From the NCBI GenBank assembly GCA_964394795.1, contig CAYMYX010000023.1, forward strand, positions 1 through 27,286: DNA of 27,286 bases, read 5' to 3'. The notes under the pieces were generated by a model. The model did not search any database. It was not told the DNA's origin and saw nothing but the letters and a program-made list of their open reading frames with translations. Of the stretch, positions 1 through 7,913 are shown piece by piece. The stretch is from CAYFUF01 sp964394795. Lineage in GTDB: Bacteria; Bacillota; Clostridia; Tissierellales; Peptoniphilaceae. The stretch's first letter is position 1. The number at the start of each line of letters is the position of its first letter. A program made the position numbers and the translations under genes.

Positions 1-36
1 AATCATAAAAATCAATACATTTCGAAACGTTGTAGC

Positions 37-174
37 GACCATTGGTCTACCACTTGAAGCCCTAACCCAACGAAGCGAGCACTCCGTGCGAAGCTGAGTT
101 GAGGTAGGTCTCATGCAACAATTTCCTATGAGTCGAGGCGAAGCCGATGACGAATAGTGAAATTGACGCAATTT
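37..174 (+). ncRNA. Candidate structured RNA: tandem triloop hairpins with G-A motifs
   Basis: This is the main content of the 335-base stretch before the first gene. Four hairpins with three-base loops follow one another at 37-47, 68-101, 126-157 and 160-174. The middle two share one architecture: a 4-bp helix, tandem G-A/A-G mismatches, a 3-bp helix, a second tandem G-A/A-G with one extra base on the 3' side, then a 3-4 bp helix and triloop. The paired bases differ between the two hairpins while the G-A steps are kept, which looks like selection on structure. The mismatches are G-A only if the plus strand is the RNA; the other strand would give C-T mismatches. I do not recognise a named RNA family. 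It could also be the end of a mobile element lying to the left. Confidence 0.4.
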
Positions 175-257
175 TTAGTCAATATCGAAATTATATGTGT
201 TCCATGAAAAGTTGTCAAGTCTATAATCGGGACCTTAGTATAACACAAAGTACAAGT

Positions 258-303
258 AAAAAGTCTCCCCTCTAGCAGATTCCTAAGAAAGTTAGAGGGG
301 AGA
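258..303 (-). terminator. Rho-independent terminator of the flavoprotein gene
   Basis: An 11-bp perfect stem (264-274 with 293-303) is followed on the minus strand by five T (258-262). It lies 32 bases beyond the stop of the minus-strand flavoprotein gene. Confidence 0.85.
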
Positions 304-335
304 ACTCATATTATTCTATTAGATATTTTGGAGCG

Positions 336-2300
336 TTACTCACCCTTCACAAAAGTCGAGGCCGCCTTGCCTGCTTCACGACCAAAGACAACGGACATGG
401 TGATCGATGACCCGGAGGCTGGATAGTAGTAACCAAAGAAGTCGCCGTTGGCAACCTCGCCTGCGGCATAGAGGCCAGGGATGGCTTCACCGGATTCATC
501 GAGGACTTCGCCATTGATTTGTGTTTTTATTCCACCGAAAGTGCCAAGGGTAGCTTGTTGAGATTGGATGGCGTAGAAGGGACCAACTTTAATTTCCTTC
601 ATGGTATCAGCTGCGCGTCCATATTCATCGTTGCCATTCACTGCATACTCGTTGTAAGTTTCCACAGAATGGACCAAATGTCGTAACCCGCTCACCTCTT
701 GGAGCTCTTCTAAGGTATCTGCTTTGAAGGCGACCCCTGCTTCCACCGCAGCCTCTAGCGCCTCTAAAGTATTAGTTGTCGCTTCCACCTGAACGGTATC
801 GCTGACATCGGAGTCAAAGATGAAGTAGAAAAGCTTGCCACCGTCGACTTCCATACCTTCATAGATAAAAGGATAATCCAGTGCTTCATTGATAAAGCGG
901 TCACCGGCTTCATTCACAACCAGATTTGGTAGACCATAGAGTGGTTTGCCCACTAGAGAGGTGTGGCCATACTGCGGATTGACCACCTTCCATCCGATTA
1001 CTCCCTTTTGGAAGACGGTGTCGGCGCCGATGTCCATGGCCATCATCAGACCATCTCCTGTGTTGCCGGGAGCAGATACGGGCCATGCATCTACTGCAGA
1101 AGGTGTGTATTCCGCTTTCAGATCCTCATTGTGGTCAAATCCGCCAGTCGCGATGATGACTGCCTTAGCCTTGATTTCCACCTCTTGTCCTTTATTATCG
1201 GCCAGGGCTCCGACGACGGTCAGCTTACCGCCAATTTCTACAGTCAAGAGTTCTGTTGCCCGCGTATTGTTATGGAATTGAGCTCCGGCTGCCTCTGCCC
1301 GGAGATAGAGGCGGTCAATAAATTCAAGACCGAAGGTTGGCGGGATGTGGGCTCTTGGGACATCTGCCGTTCCTGAATAAAGAATACCTTCAGCGCTATA
1401 GTTGATACCTGAATCCATCAGCCAGTCCAGCATGTCATTGGCGTTGTCTGCGACAAAAGCAATCTTTTCTTCGTTAACCATCTGGTCGCCTCGACCTAGC
1501 CAATACTCTTTCAGCTTTTCAACAGAATCTTCGATACCGGCTTCTTCTTGGAGCTTGGACCCACCCACAACGACCATACCACTTGATGTGATCGTAGATC
1601 CACCATAAACCGTTAACTTCTCAATAACGATAACATCATTGCCCGCTTCGGCAGCTTCAATCGCTGCGGACAAACCGGCAGCACCAGACCCGATGACCAA
1701 AACATCTGTCTCCAAATTCTTTGGCGTCGTTGGTTCATTATTGGGATTGCTCTCCAAGTCTTCAATGTCAAAACCAGCGCTAGTCAATGCCTCTTCCAGC
1801 GCAGTTTTCGCACCGTAATAGGAGACTGTAGCACCCGTCACCTGATCGAGGGCCATACTCTGAAATTTCACCAAGTCAACGGAATAAAAGTTAACTACGG
1901 TAGTGCCAATCCCCTGAGAGTCAGGGAAGTCCGGAAATTCAACAATGTCAATTCTTCCATCAACAACAGTTACCTTGGCCGTTATTGGGCCATAAAACCC
2001 GTTTCCAGTCCCCTCATATGTACCATCTTCTATCGCTTCTTCACTGCTTGTCTCTTGACTCTCTTCTTCGCTTACCTCTTCACCTACCTCTTCACTTCCT
2101 TCAGCCGTATCACTGCTTTCCGTCTCTTCCGATTCGACTACTTCGCTAGCCTCTTCGCCTTCCTCGCTGACGCTCTCCTCCACGGTTTCCGAAGAAACTT
2201 GTGATTCCCCCTCAGATGAAGGGTCGTCCCCTGTGGAACACGCCGTAAGAAGCACAGCAAAGGCGATTAGCAAGAACCACTTTCTCAATGGCCTAACCAT
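336..2300 (-). CDS. Lipoprotein FMN/FAD flavoprotein, fumarate-reductase/KstD-like superfamily
   Basis: Secreted, lipid-anchored flavoprotein of 654 aa. A signal peptide ends in a lipobox, LTAC, with Cys21 as the lipidated residue. Residues 25-90 are a Ser/Glu-rich linker. Residues 92-180 form an FMN-binding domain with the TGAT motif at 155-158, where Thr158 would carry covalent FMN added by ApbE. From residue 198 follows an FAD_binding_2 domain (GSGAAG 204-209, ATGGF 384-388, a C-terminal AGEVANGDFFG). The layout matches extracellular fumarate or urocanate reductases, but the usual active-site stretches are changed: the family's HTMGG-like motif reads LGTFGG, and the GANRLGG-like motif reads YYYPASGS, closer to ketosteroid-dehydrogenase-like enzymes. 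The electron acceptor is therefore unknown. The minus-strand site GGGAGG precedes the ATG. It is a single-gene unit ended by the terminator at 258-303. No apbE gene is in view. Confidence 0.88.
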   Translation of the reverse strand: MVRPLRKWFLLIAFAVLLTACSTGDDPSSEGESQVSSETVEESVSEEGEEASEVVESEETESSDTAEGSEEVGEEVSEEESQETSSEEAIEDGTYEGTGNGFYGPITAKVTVVDGRIDIVEFPDFPDSQGIGTTVVNFYSVDLVKFQSMALDQVTGATVSYYGAKTALEEALTSAGFDIEDLESNPNNEPTTPKNLETDVLVIGSGAAGLSAAIEAAEAGNDVIVIEKLTVYGGSTITSSGMVVVGGSKLQEEAGIEDSVEKLKEYWLGRGDQMVNEEKIAFVADNANDMLDWLMDSGINYSAEGILYSGTADVPRAHIPPTFGLEFIDRLYLRAEAAGAQFHNNTRATELLTVEIGGKLTVVGALADNKGQEVEIKAKAVIIATGGFDHNEDLKAEYTPSAVDAWPVSAPGNTGDGLMMAMDIGADTVFQKGVIGWKVVNPQYGHTSLVGKPLYGLPNLVVNEAGDRFINEALDYPFIYEGMEVDGGKLFYFIFDSDVSDTVQVEATTNTLEALEAAVEAGVAFKADTLEELQEVSGLRHLVHSVETYNEYAVNGNDEYGRAADTMKEIKVGPFYAIQSQQATLGTFGGIKTQINGEVLDESGEAIPGLYAAGEVANGDFFGYYYPASGSSITMSVVFGREAGKAASTFVKGE

Positions 2301-2315
2301 AGTTCTACCTCCCTT

Positions 2316-2332
2316 ATAGTGTTATTCACTAT
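2316..2332. promoter_or_regulatory. Inverted repeat just upstream of the flavoprotein RBS
   Basis: ATAGTG (2316-2321) and CACTAT (2327-2332) are separated by 5 bases, directly upstream of the flavoprotein ribosome-binding site. It could be an operator or a small leader hairpin. The half-site ATAGTG recurs in the repeat at 2411-2444 before the divergent gene. Confidence 0.3.
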
Positions 2333-2410
2333 CAATACACCATAAAGTTAACCAATATACATTGTGCTTTAATTAAGTTCCAACTAATTGAAATATTAAA
2401 GCTCTTCGGT

Positions 2411-2444
2411 AAAATAGTGTGTATAATAGGTGATATACTATTTT
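2411..2444 (+). promoter_or_regulatory. Promoter -10 flanked by an 8-bp inverted repeat
   Basis: A perfect TATAAT (2422-2427) lies 49 bases before the glycosyltransferase start. It sits between the arms of an inverted repeat, AAAATAGT (2411-2418) and ACTATTTT (2437-2444). No convincing -35 box is seen at the right distance. The arrangement suggests an operator over the promoter; this is inferred. Confidence 0.4.
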
Positions 2445-2476
2445 GCAAGTAATTAAACCAACCAGAAGGAGCGATA

Positions 2477-3451
2477 ATGCTTAAAGAAAAACCAAGGCTC
2501 TGGCTTGTTATTCCTTGCTACAACGAAGAGGAAGCTCTACCAATAACAATACCAGCGGTAACAGAAAAAATGAAAACCCTGATCCGTGAAGGAAGCATCG
2601 ACGAAAACAGTCGAGTTCTCCTGGTCAATGACGGATCGAAGGATAAGACATGGCTCTTAATTGTCGATATACATAACGAAGACCCCCTCTACAACGGAAT
2701 CAATCTATCCAGAAATCGTGGCCACCAAAATGCGCTGTTGGCCGGCTTGCTGACGGCCAAGGACTTCTGCGATTGCGCCATCTCCATGGACGCTGACCTG
2801 CAAGACGACATAAATGCCATCGATCAGATGGTAGAAGCCTACCGGCAAGGGGCAGATGTGGTATATGGCGTGAGGAGCAAGCGGGAAACCGACACTTGGT
2901 TTAAACGCTTTACGGCTGAAGGCTACTATAAGCTCCTCGCAAAAATGGGGGCAAAGATTGTCTACAACCATGCGGACTACCGACTGATGTCCAAGCGTGC
3001 TTTAGAAGGTCTCGCCGAATTTGGGGAAAGTAACCTCTTCCTAAGGGGCATCGTCCCTATGATCGGTTATGAATCATCCACCGTAGAATATGAGCGGAGC
3101 GAGCGGGTCGCAGGAGAAAGCAAGTATCCCCTAAAAAAGATGCTAGCCTTTGCCTTTGAAGGAATCTCATCCCTGTCCTCGACGCCCATCAAGTGGATCA
3201 CCCGCTTGGGACTAATCGTTTTTGTCGTCAGTTTAATCATGTTAGTGTACACGTTCGTTCAGTACTTTAGTGGCAACACCACAGCAGGCTGGGCTTCTAT
3301 AATCGTATCCATTTGGGCAATTGGCGGACTCATCCTCCTCTCCATCGGAGTGATCGGTGAGTACATTGGAAAGACCTATATTGAGACGAAGAATCGCCCA
3401 CGCTTTATTATTCAAGATGCTTTACTAACCGAGTTAGAATCTAAAGAATAG
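2477..3451 (+). CDS. Family 2 glycosyltransferase, polyprenyl-phosphate type (GtrB/DPM1-like), two TM
   Basis: Membrane enzyme of 324 aa that should transfer a sugar from a nucleotide donor to a polyprenyl phosphate, supplying wall or surface glycan assembly. The GT2 fold is clear: VIPCYNEE (11-18), VNDGSKD (50-56), the metal-binding MDADLQDD (104-111) and the ERVAGESKYPL segment near 209-219 typical of GtrB/DPM1 enzymes. Two membrane helices follow (about 240-264 and 272-300), ending in the common IGEYIGKTYIETKNRP tail. The cytoplasmic catalytic part plus two C-terminal helices and the length fit the bactoprenol glucosyltransferase group. AGGAG precedes the ATG. The aminotransferase starts 13 bases after the stop, so the two are likely co-transcribed. 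The sugar cannot be read from the sequence. Confidence 0.9.
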   Translation: MLKEKPRLWLVIPCYNEEEALPITIPAVTEKMKTLIREGSIDENSRVLLVNDGSKDKTWLLIVDIHNEDPLYNGINLSRNRGHQNALLAGLLTAKDFCDCAISMDADLQDDINAIDQMVEAYRQGADVVYGVRSKRETDTWFKRFTAEGYYKLLAKMGAKIVYNHADYRLMSKRALEGLAEFGESNLFLRGIVPMIGYESSTVEYERSERVAGESKYPLKKMLAFAFEGISSLSSTPIKWITRLGLIVFVVSLIMLVYTFVQYFSGNTTAGWASIIVSIWAIGGLILLSIGVIGEYIGKTYIETKNRPRFIIQDALLTELESKE

Positions 3452-3464
3452 AGGTAAACCCATC

Positions 3465-4670
3465 ATGTTATCCGAAAGAATTCAAAAATTGGCCGTATCG
3501 CCTAACAGAAAGTTCAATCCTTATGCGGCAGCAGCTGAAGCAAGAGGAACCAAAATCTTGTCATTGAACATTGGCCAACCGGATATCGATGCACCCGACT
3601 TATATTTTGAGGCGATGGGCAAGTATCCAAAAAAGCACCTCCCCTATGCCAATTCCAAGGGCATCACCGAGATGATTGACGCTCAAGTCGACTACTACGA
3701 GAAGAAAGATTTACATTTCAGTCCCGATGAAATCTTCGTCACAGTGGGGGCCATGGAGGGGATCATGTTCTCCCTACTCACCCTCTGCGATGTAGGTGAC
3801 GCCGTTGTCCTAGCCGAGCCCTTCTACACCAACTACAAGCTGGTCACTGACCTTTACGGCTTGGATATTCAAGTGGTTAAAACGAGTATTGATAACAACT
3901 ACCAGATTCCTAGCTTAGAGGAACTGGAATCCATCATCACAGACAAGAGCAAAGCAATTCTATTGGCTAACCCTGGCAATCCAACAGGCAGGGTTTACAC
4001 AAAAGACGAGATGGACCGCTTAGTTAAAGTAGCTAAGGACCACAGTTTAGTCATCATCGCCGATGAAGTCTATCGGGAATTCAACTACACGGACCGTCCC
4101 TTTGTTTCCTTCGCTTCCTATGCGGACATGGATCAACAGGTCATCCTCCTGGACAGTGCTTCGAAGAAGTATGCTGCTTGTGGATCTCGAATCGGAACGC
4201 TAGCGACTAAGAATAAGGATATTGCAGCATCGATATTGAAGTTATGCCAGATGAGACTTTCTGCCCCAACCTTGGAACAGTTTGCCGTCAGCTCCCTCCA
4301 TGAGCTTGATCAAAGCTACTTTGATGATGTTGCGGTCAAGTATGACCATCGTCGAAGGAAACTGCAAGCTGCCCTCGAAGAGATTAAAGATGTTCAGTTC
4401 TCCATACCCGAAGGAGCCTTTTACACCTTGGTCTCTTTGCCCATGGAGAATGCCGAAGACTTTGTCATCTGGTTACTGAATGATTTCGAAGATAATGGTG
4501 AAACTATCCTACCCTCTCCTGCCGAGGCTTTCTACGCTACCGAAGGGGCAGGAAGAAACGAAATTCGGATTTCTTATTGTGTGTCTGAAGACGTTCTAAT
4601 TAGGGCGGTTGAGATACTGGATAAGGCGCTTGATCAATATCCCAAGTCTTTCCGTAATAAAAAAGATTAA
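3465..4670 (+). CDS. PLP-dependent aminotransferase, class I/II
   Basis: Cytosolic fold-type I aminotransferase of 401 aa. Visible landmarks are NIGQPD (35-40), NPGNPTG (169-175), the cofactor-binding Asp200 in ADEVYRE, the Schiff-base Lys234 in SASKKY, the phosphate-binding Arg242 in SRIG, and Arg368 in NEIRIS, which pairs with the substrate carboxylate. This is the AspB-like subgroup, so an amino acid and a 2-oxo acid exchange amino groups; the true substrate pair cannot be told. It follows the glycosyltransferase by 13 bases with GAGG before the ATG, so the two probably share a transcript. There is no evident functional link to glycan synthesis, and it may simply be a neighbour. Confidence 0.9.
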   Translation: MLSERIQKLAVSPNRKFNPYAAAAEARGTKILSLNIGQPDIDAPDLYFEAMGKYPKKHLPYANSKGITEMIDAQVDYYEKKDLHFSPDEIFVTVGAMEGIMFSLLTLCDVGDAVVLAEPFYTNYKLVTDLYGLDIQVVKTSIDNNYQIPSLEELESIITDKSKAILLANPGNPTGRVYTKDEMDRLVKVAKDHSLVIIADEVYREFNYTDRPFVSFASYADMDQQVILLDSASKKYAACGSRIGTLATKNKDIAASILKLCQMRLSAPTLEQFAVSSLHELDQSYFDDVAVKYDHRRRKLQAALEEIKDVQFSIPEGAFYTLVSLPMENAEDFVIWLLNDFEDNGETILPSPAEAFYATEGAGRNEIRISYCVSEDVLIRAVEILDKALDQYPKSFRNKKD

Positions 4671-4751
4671 AAATATCGAAAAATTGAACCTATAAGGAAC
4701 ATGCTGGGTATACATGAAACATTAAATAACTAGAAACAAAAGGAGTGAAAG

Positions 4752-5237
4752 ATGAAAAAAAGAAATCTAATAGCTTTTCTACTTGTTGCGGTTCTTACCT
4801 TAAGTGCATGTTCCGGCAGTTCAGGCATAACTGAAGATACATTGAGTGGCACGAAGTGGTCAGTGAACGTCACAGAATCTGATTCCGCAGGTTTTGATCA
4901 AACAATGCAAACCCAGTTAGATGCTGCAGGAGCAGAAGTTCAGTTGCATTTCAATTCTGATGGCTCGATGAAGTTTGCTATGGCTGATGCTGAGGGTGAA
5001 CTACCTGAAGGTATAACGGAAGATATGCAAAAACAAATGCTAGATACGATTAATGCTAACTACGACCAAATGCAGACGAAATGGACTGTTGAGGATAATC
5101 AGCTGGTTACAGACCTTGGTGATGGCCAAAGTGCCCACTATGATATGGAGTTAAATGGAGACAAGCTGACTATTATTCAAACGGATAATCCAGCCGACTC
5201 CGGATTTAATGAAACGTTGGTTCTTGATAAGAGATAA
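4752..5237 (+). CDS. Small lipoprotein of unknown function
   Basis: Predicted surface lipoprotein of 161 aa. The signal peptide ends in the lipobox LSAC with Cys20. The mature part contains a GTKW start, then alternating hydrophobic stretches (VQLHFNSDGSMKF, KWTVEDNQLVTDLG, YDMELNGDKLTIIQ) that look like the beta strands of a lipocalin-like or DUF-type barrel often found in clostridial lipoproteins. I do not recognise a named family. AAAGGAG precedes the ATG. A weak promoter-like pair, TTGAAC (4684) and TATACA (4709) with a long 19-bp spacer, lies in the 81-base gap after the aminotransferase, and no terminator separates them, so read-through is also possible. The strong terminator at 5251-5282 ends the unit. 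Confidence 0.8.
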   Translation: MKKRNLIAFLLVAVLTLSACSGSSGITEDTLSGTKWSVNVTESDSAGFDQTMQTQLDAAGAEVQLHFNSDGSMKFAMADAEGELPEGITEDMQKQMLDTINANYDQMQTKWTVEDNQLVTDLGDGQSAHYDMELNGDKLTIIQTDNPADSGFNETLVLDKR

Positions 5238-5250
5238 TATACACGCATTT

Positions 5251-5282
5251 AAAAAACCTTCGGTGATTTCCGAAGGTTTTTT
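5251..5282. terminator. Bidirectional rho-independent terminator
   Basis: A 13-bp perfect stem (5251-5263 with 5270-5282) has a 6-base loop and A/T runs at both ends. It lies between the convergent lipoprotein and glutamate dehydrogenase genes and can serve both. Confidence 0.9.
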
Positions 5283-5288
5283 CTTTGT

Positions 5289-6563
5289 CTAAATTTCGCC
5301 CCTAAGCTTCATGACTTGGGTAATCCGCTTAACCGGAGCCAAATAGGCGGCCTCCCGAATTGTACATCCATATTGCTCTTGGAGGTGGTGAATCGTATCA
5401 TAGGAGTTATTGATTTTCTTTTCCAAGCGGTCGTGGACTTCATCAGCACTGAGGTAATCAAAGTTCTGGTTTTGCATCCACTCATAGAAGGAAACAATGA
5501 CGCCTCCCCCATTGGCTAAGATATCCGGAATCAGGATGATGCCCTTTGAATTGAGGACTTCTTCTCCCTCTACGCTGGCTGCTCCATTGGCTGCTTCGAC
5601 AATGATTTTTGCTTTAATTAGCTCGGCGGTATGTTCATTGACAGACTCTTCTAAAGCAGCTGGAATCAAAGCGTCTACGTTCAGCTTCCAAAATTCATCG
5701 ATGCTGATGATCTCCCCGTCTGGATAATCAAGGAAGTCCCGATGGTCCTGAGTGTAGTACCAGTCATGTAGAGATTCGTGAGAAAGGCCATTCTCATTGT
5801 AAATGGCATACTCGTCTCCATCGTAGCGTTTTGAGTGGTGGGCTACCGCTAAAACCTTAGCCCCCCTAGCTTCTAAGTGCTTCATGGAATAGTGGCCTAC
5901 ATTACCAAAACCTTGTACTGCACAGGTCAAATCAGATGTATGAATGTCAGCATATTTTGCCCACCGGTCGACGATCATGGCAACGCCTAACCCTGTGGCA
6001 TCTTCCCTACCGAGGGAACCCCCGAAGTTGACTGGCTTGCCCGTAAAGGTACCCATCGTCGACTCGCCCGTAACCATCTGGTATTCATCGGTCATCCAGC
6101 TCATCACTTGTCCGTTGGTATTAACGTCGGGAGCAGGAATATCGATGAATTCGCCTAGGACATGGGCTGTTGCTCTGACGTAAGCGCGACTAAGGCGCTC
6201 CAATTCCGCAGGAGATAAATCCTTGGGTTCACAAATAACGCCACCTTTGCCACCGCCATAAGGAAGGTCGGTCAGGGCACATTTTAAACTCATCCAAATC
6301 GATAAGGCTTTCACTTCATCGGCTGTTACGGTTGGATGGAAGCGGACGCCGCCCTTGCCGGGGCCTAAGGCATTGTTGTGGAGAGACCGGTAGCCGGTGA
6401 AGACGCGCTTTGAGCCATCGTCCATTTGAACACTAAAGTTTACTTCCGTAAACAGTTTAATTGTCGCCAGCTTTTGATAGACATCATCGCTGTAACCTAG
6501 TGAGTCACATGCCTCTTTGATGTACTTCTGGACGCTTTCCAATGCACTTAAATGTTCTGCCAT
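5289..6563 (-). CDS. gdhA: Glutamate dehydrogenase, NAD-type (GudB/RocG-like)
   Basis: Interconverts glutamate with 2-oxoglutarate and ammonia; hexameric in this family. The 424-aa length is typical of the 410-430 aa NAD-type enzymes of Firmicutes. Key residues are all present: Lys70 in GPGKGG, Lys94, the catalytic Lys106 in PYGGGKGG, the catalytic Asp146 in PAPDVNTNG, and the dinucleotide-binding GFGNVG at 218-223. Ser358 in VSFYEW fits the substrate pocket. In an anaerobe it would serve glutamate fermentation or nitrogen balance. The gene starts 9 bases after the stop of the sigma-like gene and its RBS (AGGAGG) fills that gap, so it is the last gene of the LCP/sigma-like/gdh transcript and is ended by the 5251-5282 terminator. 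Confidence 0.95.
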   Translation of the reverse strand: MAEHLSALESVQKYIKEACDSLGYSDDVYQKLATIKLFTEVNFSVQMDDGSKRVFTGYRSLHNNALGPGKGGVRFHPTVTADEVKALSIWMSLKCALTDLPYGGGKGGVICEPKDLSPAELERLSRAYVRATAHVLGEFIDIPAPDVNTNGQVMSWMTDEYQMVTGESTMGTFTGKPVNFGGSLGREDATGLGVAMIVDRWAKYADIHTSDLTCAVQGFGNVGHYSMKHLEARGAKVLAVAHHSKRYDGDEYAIYNENGLSHESLHDWYYTQDHRDFLDYPDGEIISIDEFWKLNVDALIPAALEESVNEHTAELIKAKIIVEAANGAASVEGEEVLNSKGIILIPDILANGGGVIVSFYEWMQNQNFDYLSADEVHDRLEKKINNSYDTIHHLQEQYGCTIREAAYLAPVKRITQVMKLRGEI

Positions 6564-6572
6564 AACTTCCTC

Positions 6573-7847
6573 CTAATTGTCGTTTTCTTCATCGCTATCA
6601 TCAAACTGGTATTGGATTTCGTCGATGACAATACCCGCTTTGAGTTCTTGTTTTAAGGGTGACTGGTTCTCAAACCAATAGCTTTGCCAATATCTGGTTT
6701 CTTCCAGTTCATAGGGATCTCCCGAGATGATCCCGCCGGTGCCGTCGATAAAGGCTAAATAAATCGTATCTTCAATTTTGCCCACGTGCTGGATGCCCCA
6801 ATGGGTTTCCGCCACCTCGGCCAAATCGTAGACAACTTCGGGACTTTCCCCTTCGGTCAAATCATAGAGAATTTGCGTATCCGGATCGATAAAGACGGTC
6901 GTCTTGGCATAAGAGGCATAGAGATTGCTCGGCACCGCCGTTGTCTTCGTAAAGGTTTGGACGGTTTCGGAGACTTCCTCTTCAGATGTCTCTATCGTAC
7001 TTTCCTCGAGTGACTCACTAACGGTTACGGAATCCGAGGACTCCTCCCCTTCCTTCAATCCAGGCGATGCAAAAATCTGGCTGATAAGTATAATCAATAG
7101 GACAAGAACGAGGGCTATTAAAGCAAAAATGGCCTCTCTTGGAATCTTCGCAAGAGAAAAGCCACGGGATGTGTTTTTCATTTTTTCCTGAACTCTTGCC
7201 TCAGCTTCCGCCGAAAGATTTTGATTGTTATTTGCTGTCGCCCGGTCTAGTTGTTTTATTTTTTGTTGCATGAGTGCAAAAACTAGACGCGACGTGATAG
7301 GCTGCATCTTATCGCTTGATTCCAACCGATCCTCGATGGATTCCGAGTCCGTGTTCAAGCTGCGATTAGTCCGTCGGTAGCGCTTAATAATCAATTTGAT
7401 TTTCGTTTGGAAAAGTTCGGCAATTTCATCAAACTTCATGTTGTGAATCGTATGTAAGGAGACGATAGCAAGGTCGCGTAAAGAAAGCCTCTGCATGCGG
7501 ATGCCTAGCTCATTTTGTTCTTCGTTGCTGCCCAAAGCTTGACTAACGGTAAAAGGCTTGATGGTGAACCCCTTTTGACCGTCTTTTCTGCTTTGGCGCT
7601 CGAAGCGCTCCAATTGGTACTCGGTAAGAACAACAATAAAAGCCTTTAGCTGGAAGCTGTCCATCTTCAACGTTTCTTCTGCGTGTTTAGCCGCCATCAC
7701 AAGACTGGCTTCCATAATTTCTTCAGAAAGCTTCACATTTTCCGTAGAAATATAGGCGCGATAAAAAGAGAGATACTTGCCGTTGTCATAGATTCTTCTG
7801 ACTTCAAGTTCATGAACATCAGAGGTTACAGAAAATAATTGAACCAC
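6573..7847 (-). CDS. Membrane-anchored sigma-70-like regulator with outside C-terminal domain
   Basis: A 424-aa protein from the GTG start at 7847 (434 aa from the ATG at 7877; numbering below uses the latter). Residues 131-175 match sigma region 4 (LSLRDLAIVSLHTIHNMKFD then EIAELFQTKIKLIIKRYRR). Residues 50-97 resemble ECF sigma region 2 more weakly. A basic linker leads to one membrane helix (about 249-270), a Ser/Glu-rich stretch (276-306) and an outside domain of about 130 residues with no recognised family. It thus looks like an ECF sigma factor joined to its own membrane sensor, or a non-sigma DNA-binding regulator using that fold. GGGAGGG at 7852-7858 sits 4 bases before GTG codon 11, whereas the ATG at 7877 has no good site, so I prefer the GTG. 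It lies between an LCP ligase gene and gdhA. Confidence 0.75.
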   Translation of the reverse strand: MVQLFSVTSDVHELEVRRIYDNGKYLSFYRAYISTENVKLSEEIMEASLVMAAKHAEETLKMDSFQLKAFIVVLTEYQLERFERQSRKDGQKGFTIKPFTVSQALGSNEEQNELGIRMQRLSLRDLAIVSLHTIHNMKFDEIAELFQTKIKLIIKRYRRTNRSLNTDSESIEDRLESSDKMQPITSRLVFALMQQKIKQLDRATANNNQNLSAEAEARVQEKMKNTSRGFSLAKIPREAIFALIALVLVLLIILISQIFASPGLKEGEESSDSVTVSESLEESTIETSEEEVSETVQTFTKTTAVPSNLYASYAKTTVFIDPDTQILYDLTEGESPEVVYDLAEVAETHWGIQHVGKIEDTIYLAFIDGTGGIISGDPYELEETRYWQSYWFENQSPLKQELKAGIVIDEIQYQFDDSDEENDN

Positions 7848-7851
7848 ATTA

Positions 7852-7858
7852 CCCTCCC
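7852..7858 (-). promoter_or_regulatory. RBS that favours the GTG start at 7847
   Basis: GGGAGGG on the minus strand, 4 bases before GTG. The upstream ATG at 7877 is preceded only by weak AAGAAG and overlaps a ten-codon reading frame. Confidence 0.5.
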
Positions 7859-7913
7859 TGGTCTTACCCTGAGGCATTAAATTTTTACTTCTTCGCCTTT
7901 ACTCGCCATCTTC

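Noticed and set aside
7877..7909. Ten-codon reading frame ending in TAATG overlap with the upstream ATG of the sigma-like gene (minus strand)
   Set aside because: Its ATG has only a weak RBS (AAGAAG). It may be a chance frame between the LCP stop and the real GTG start; too little to call a leader peptide.
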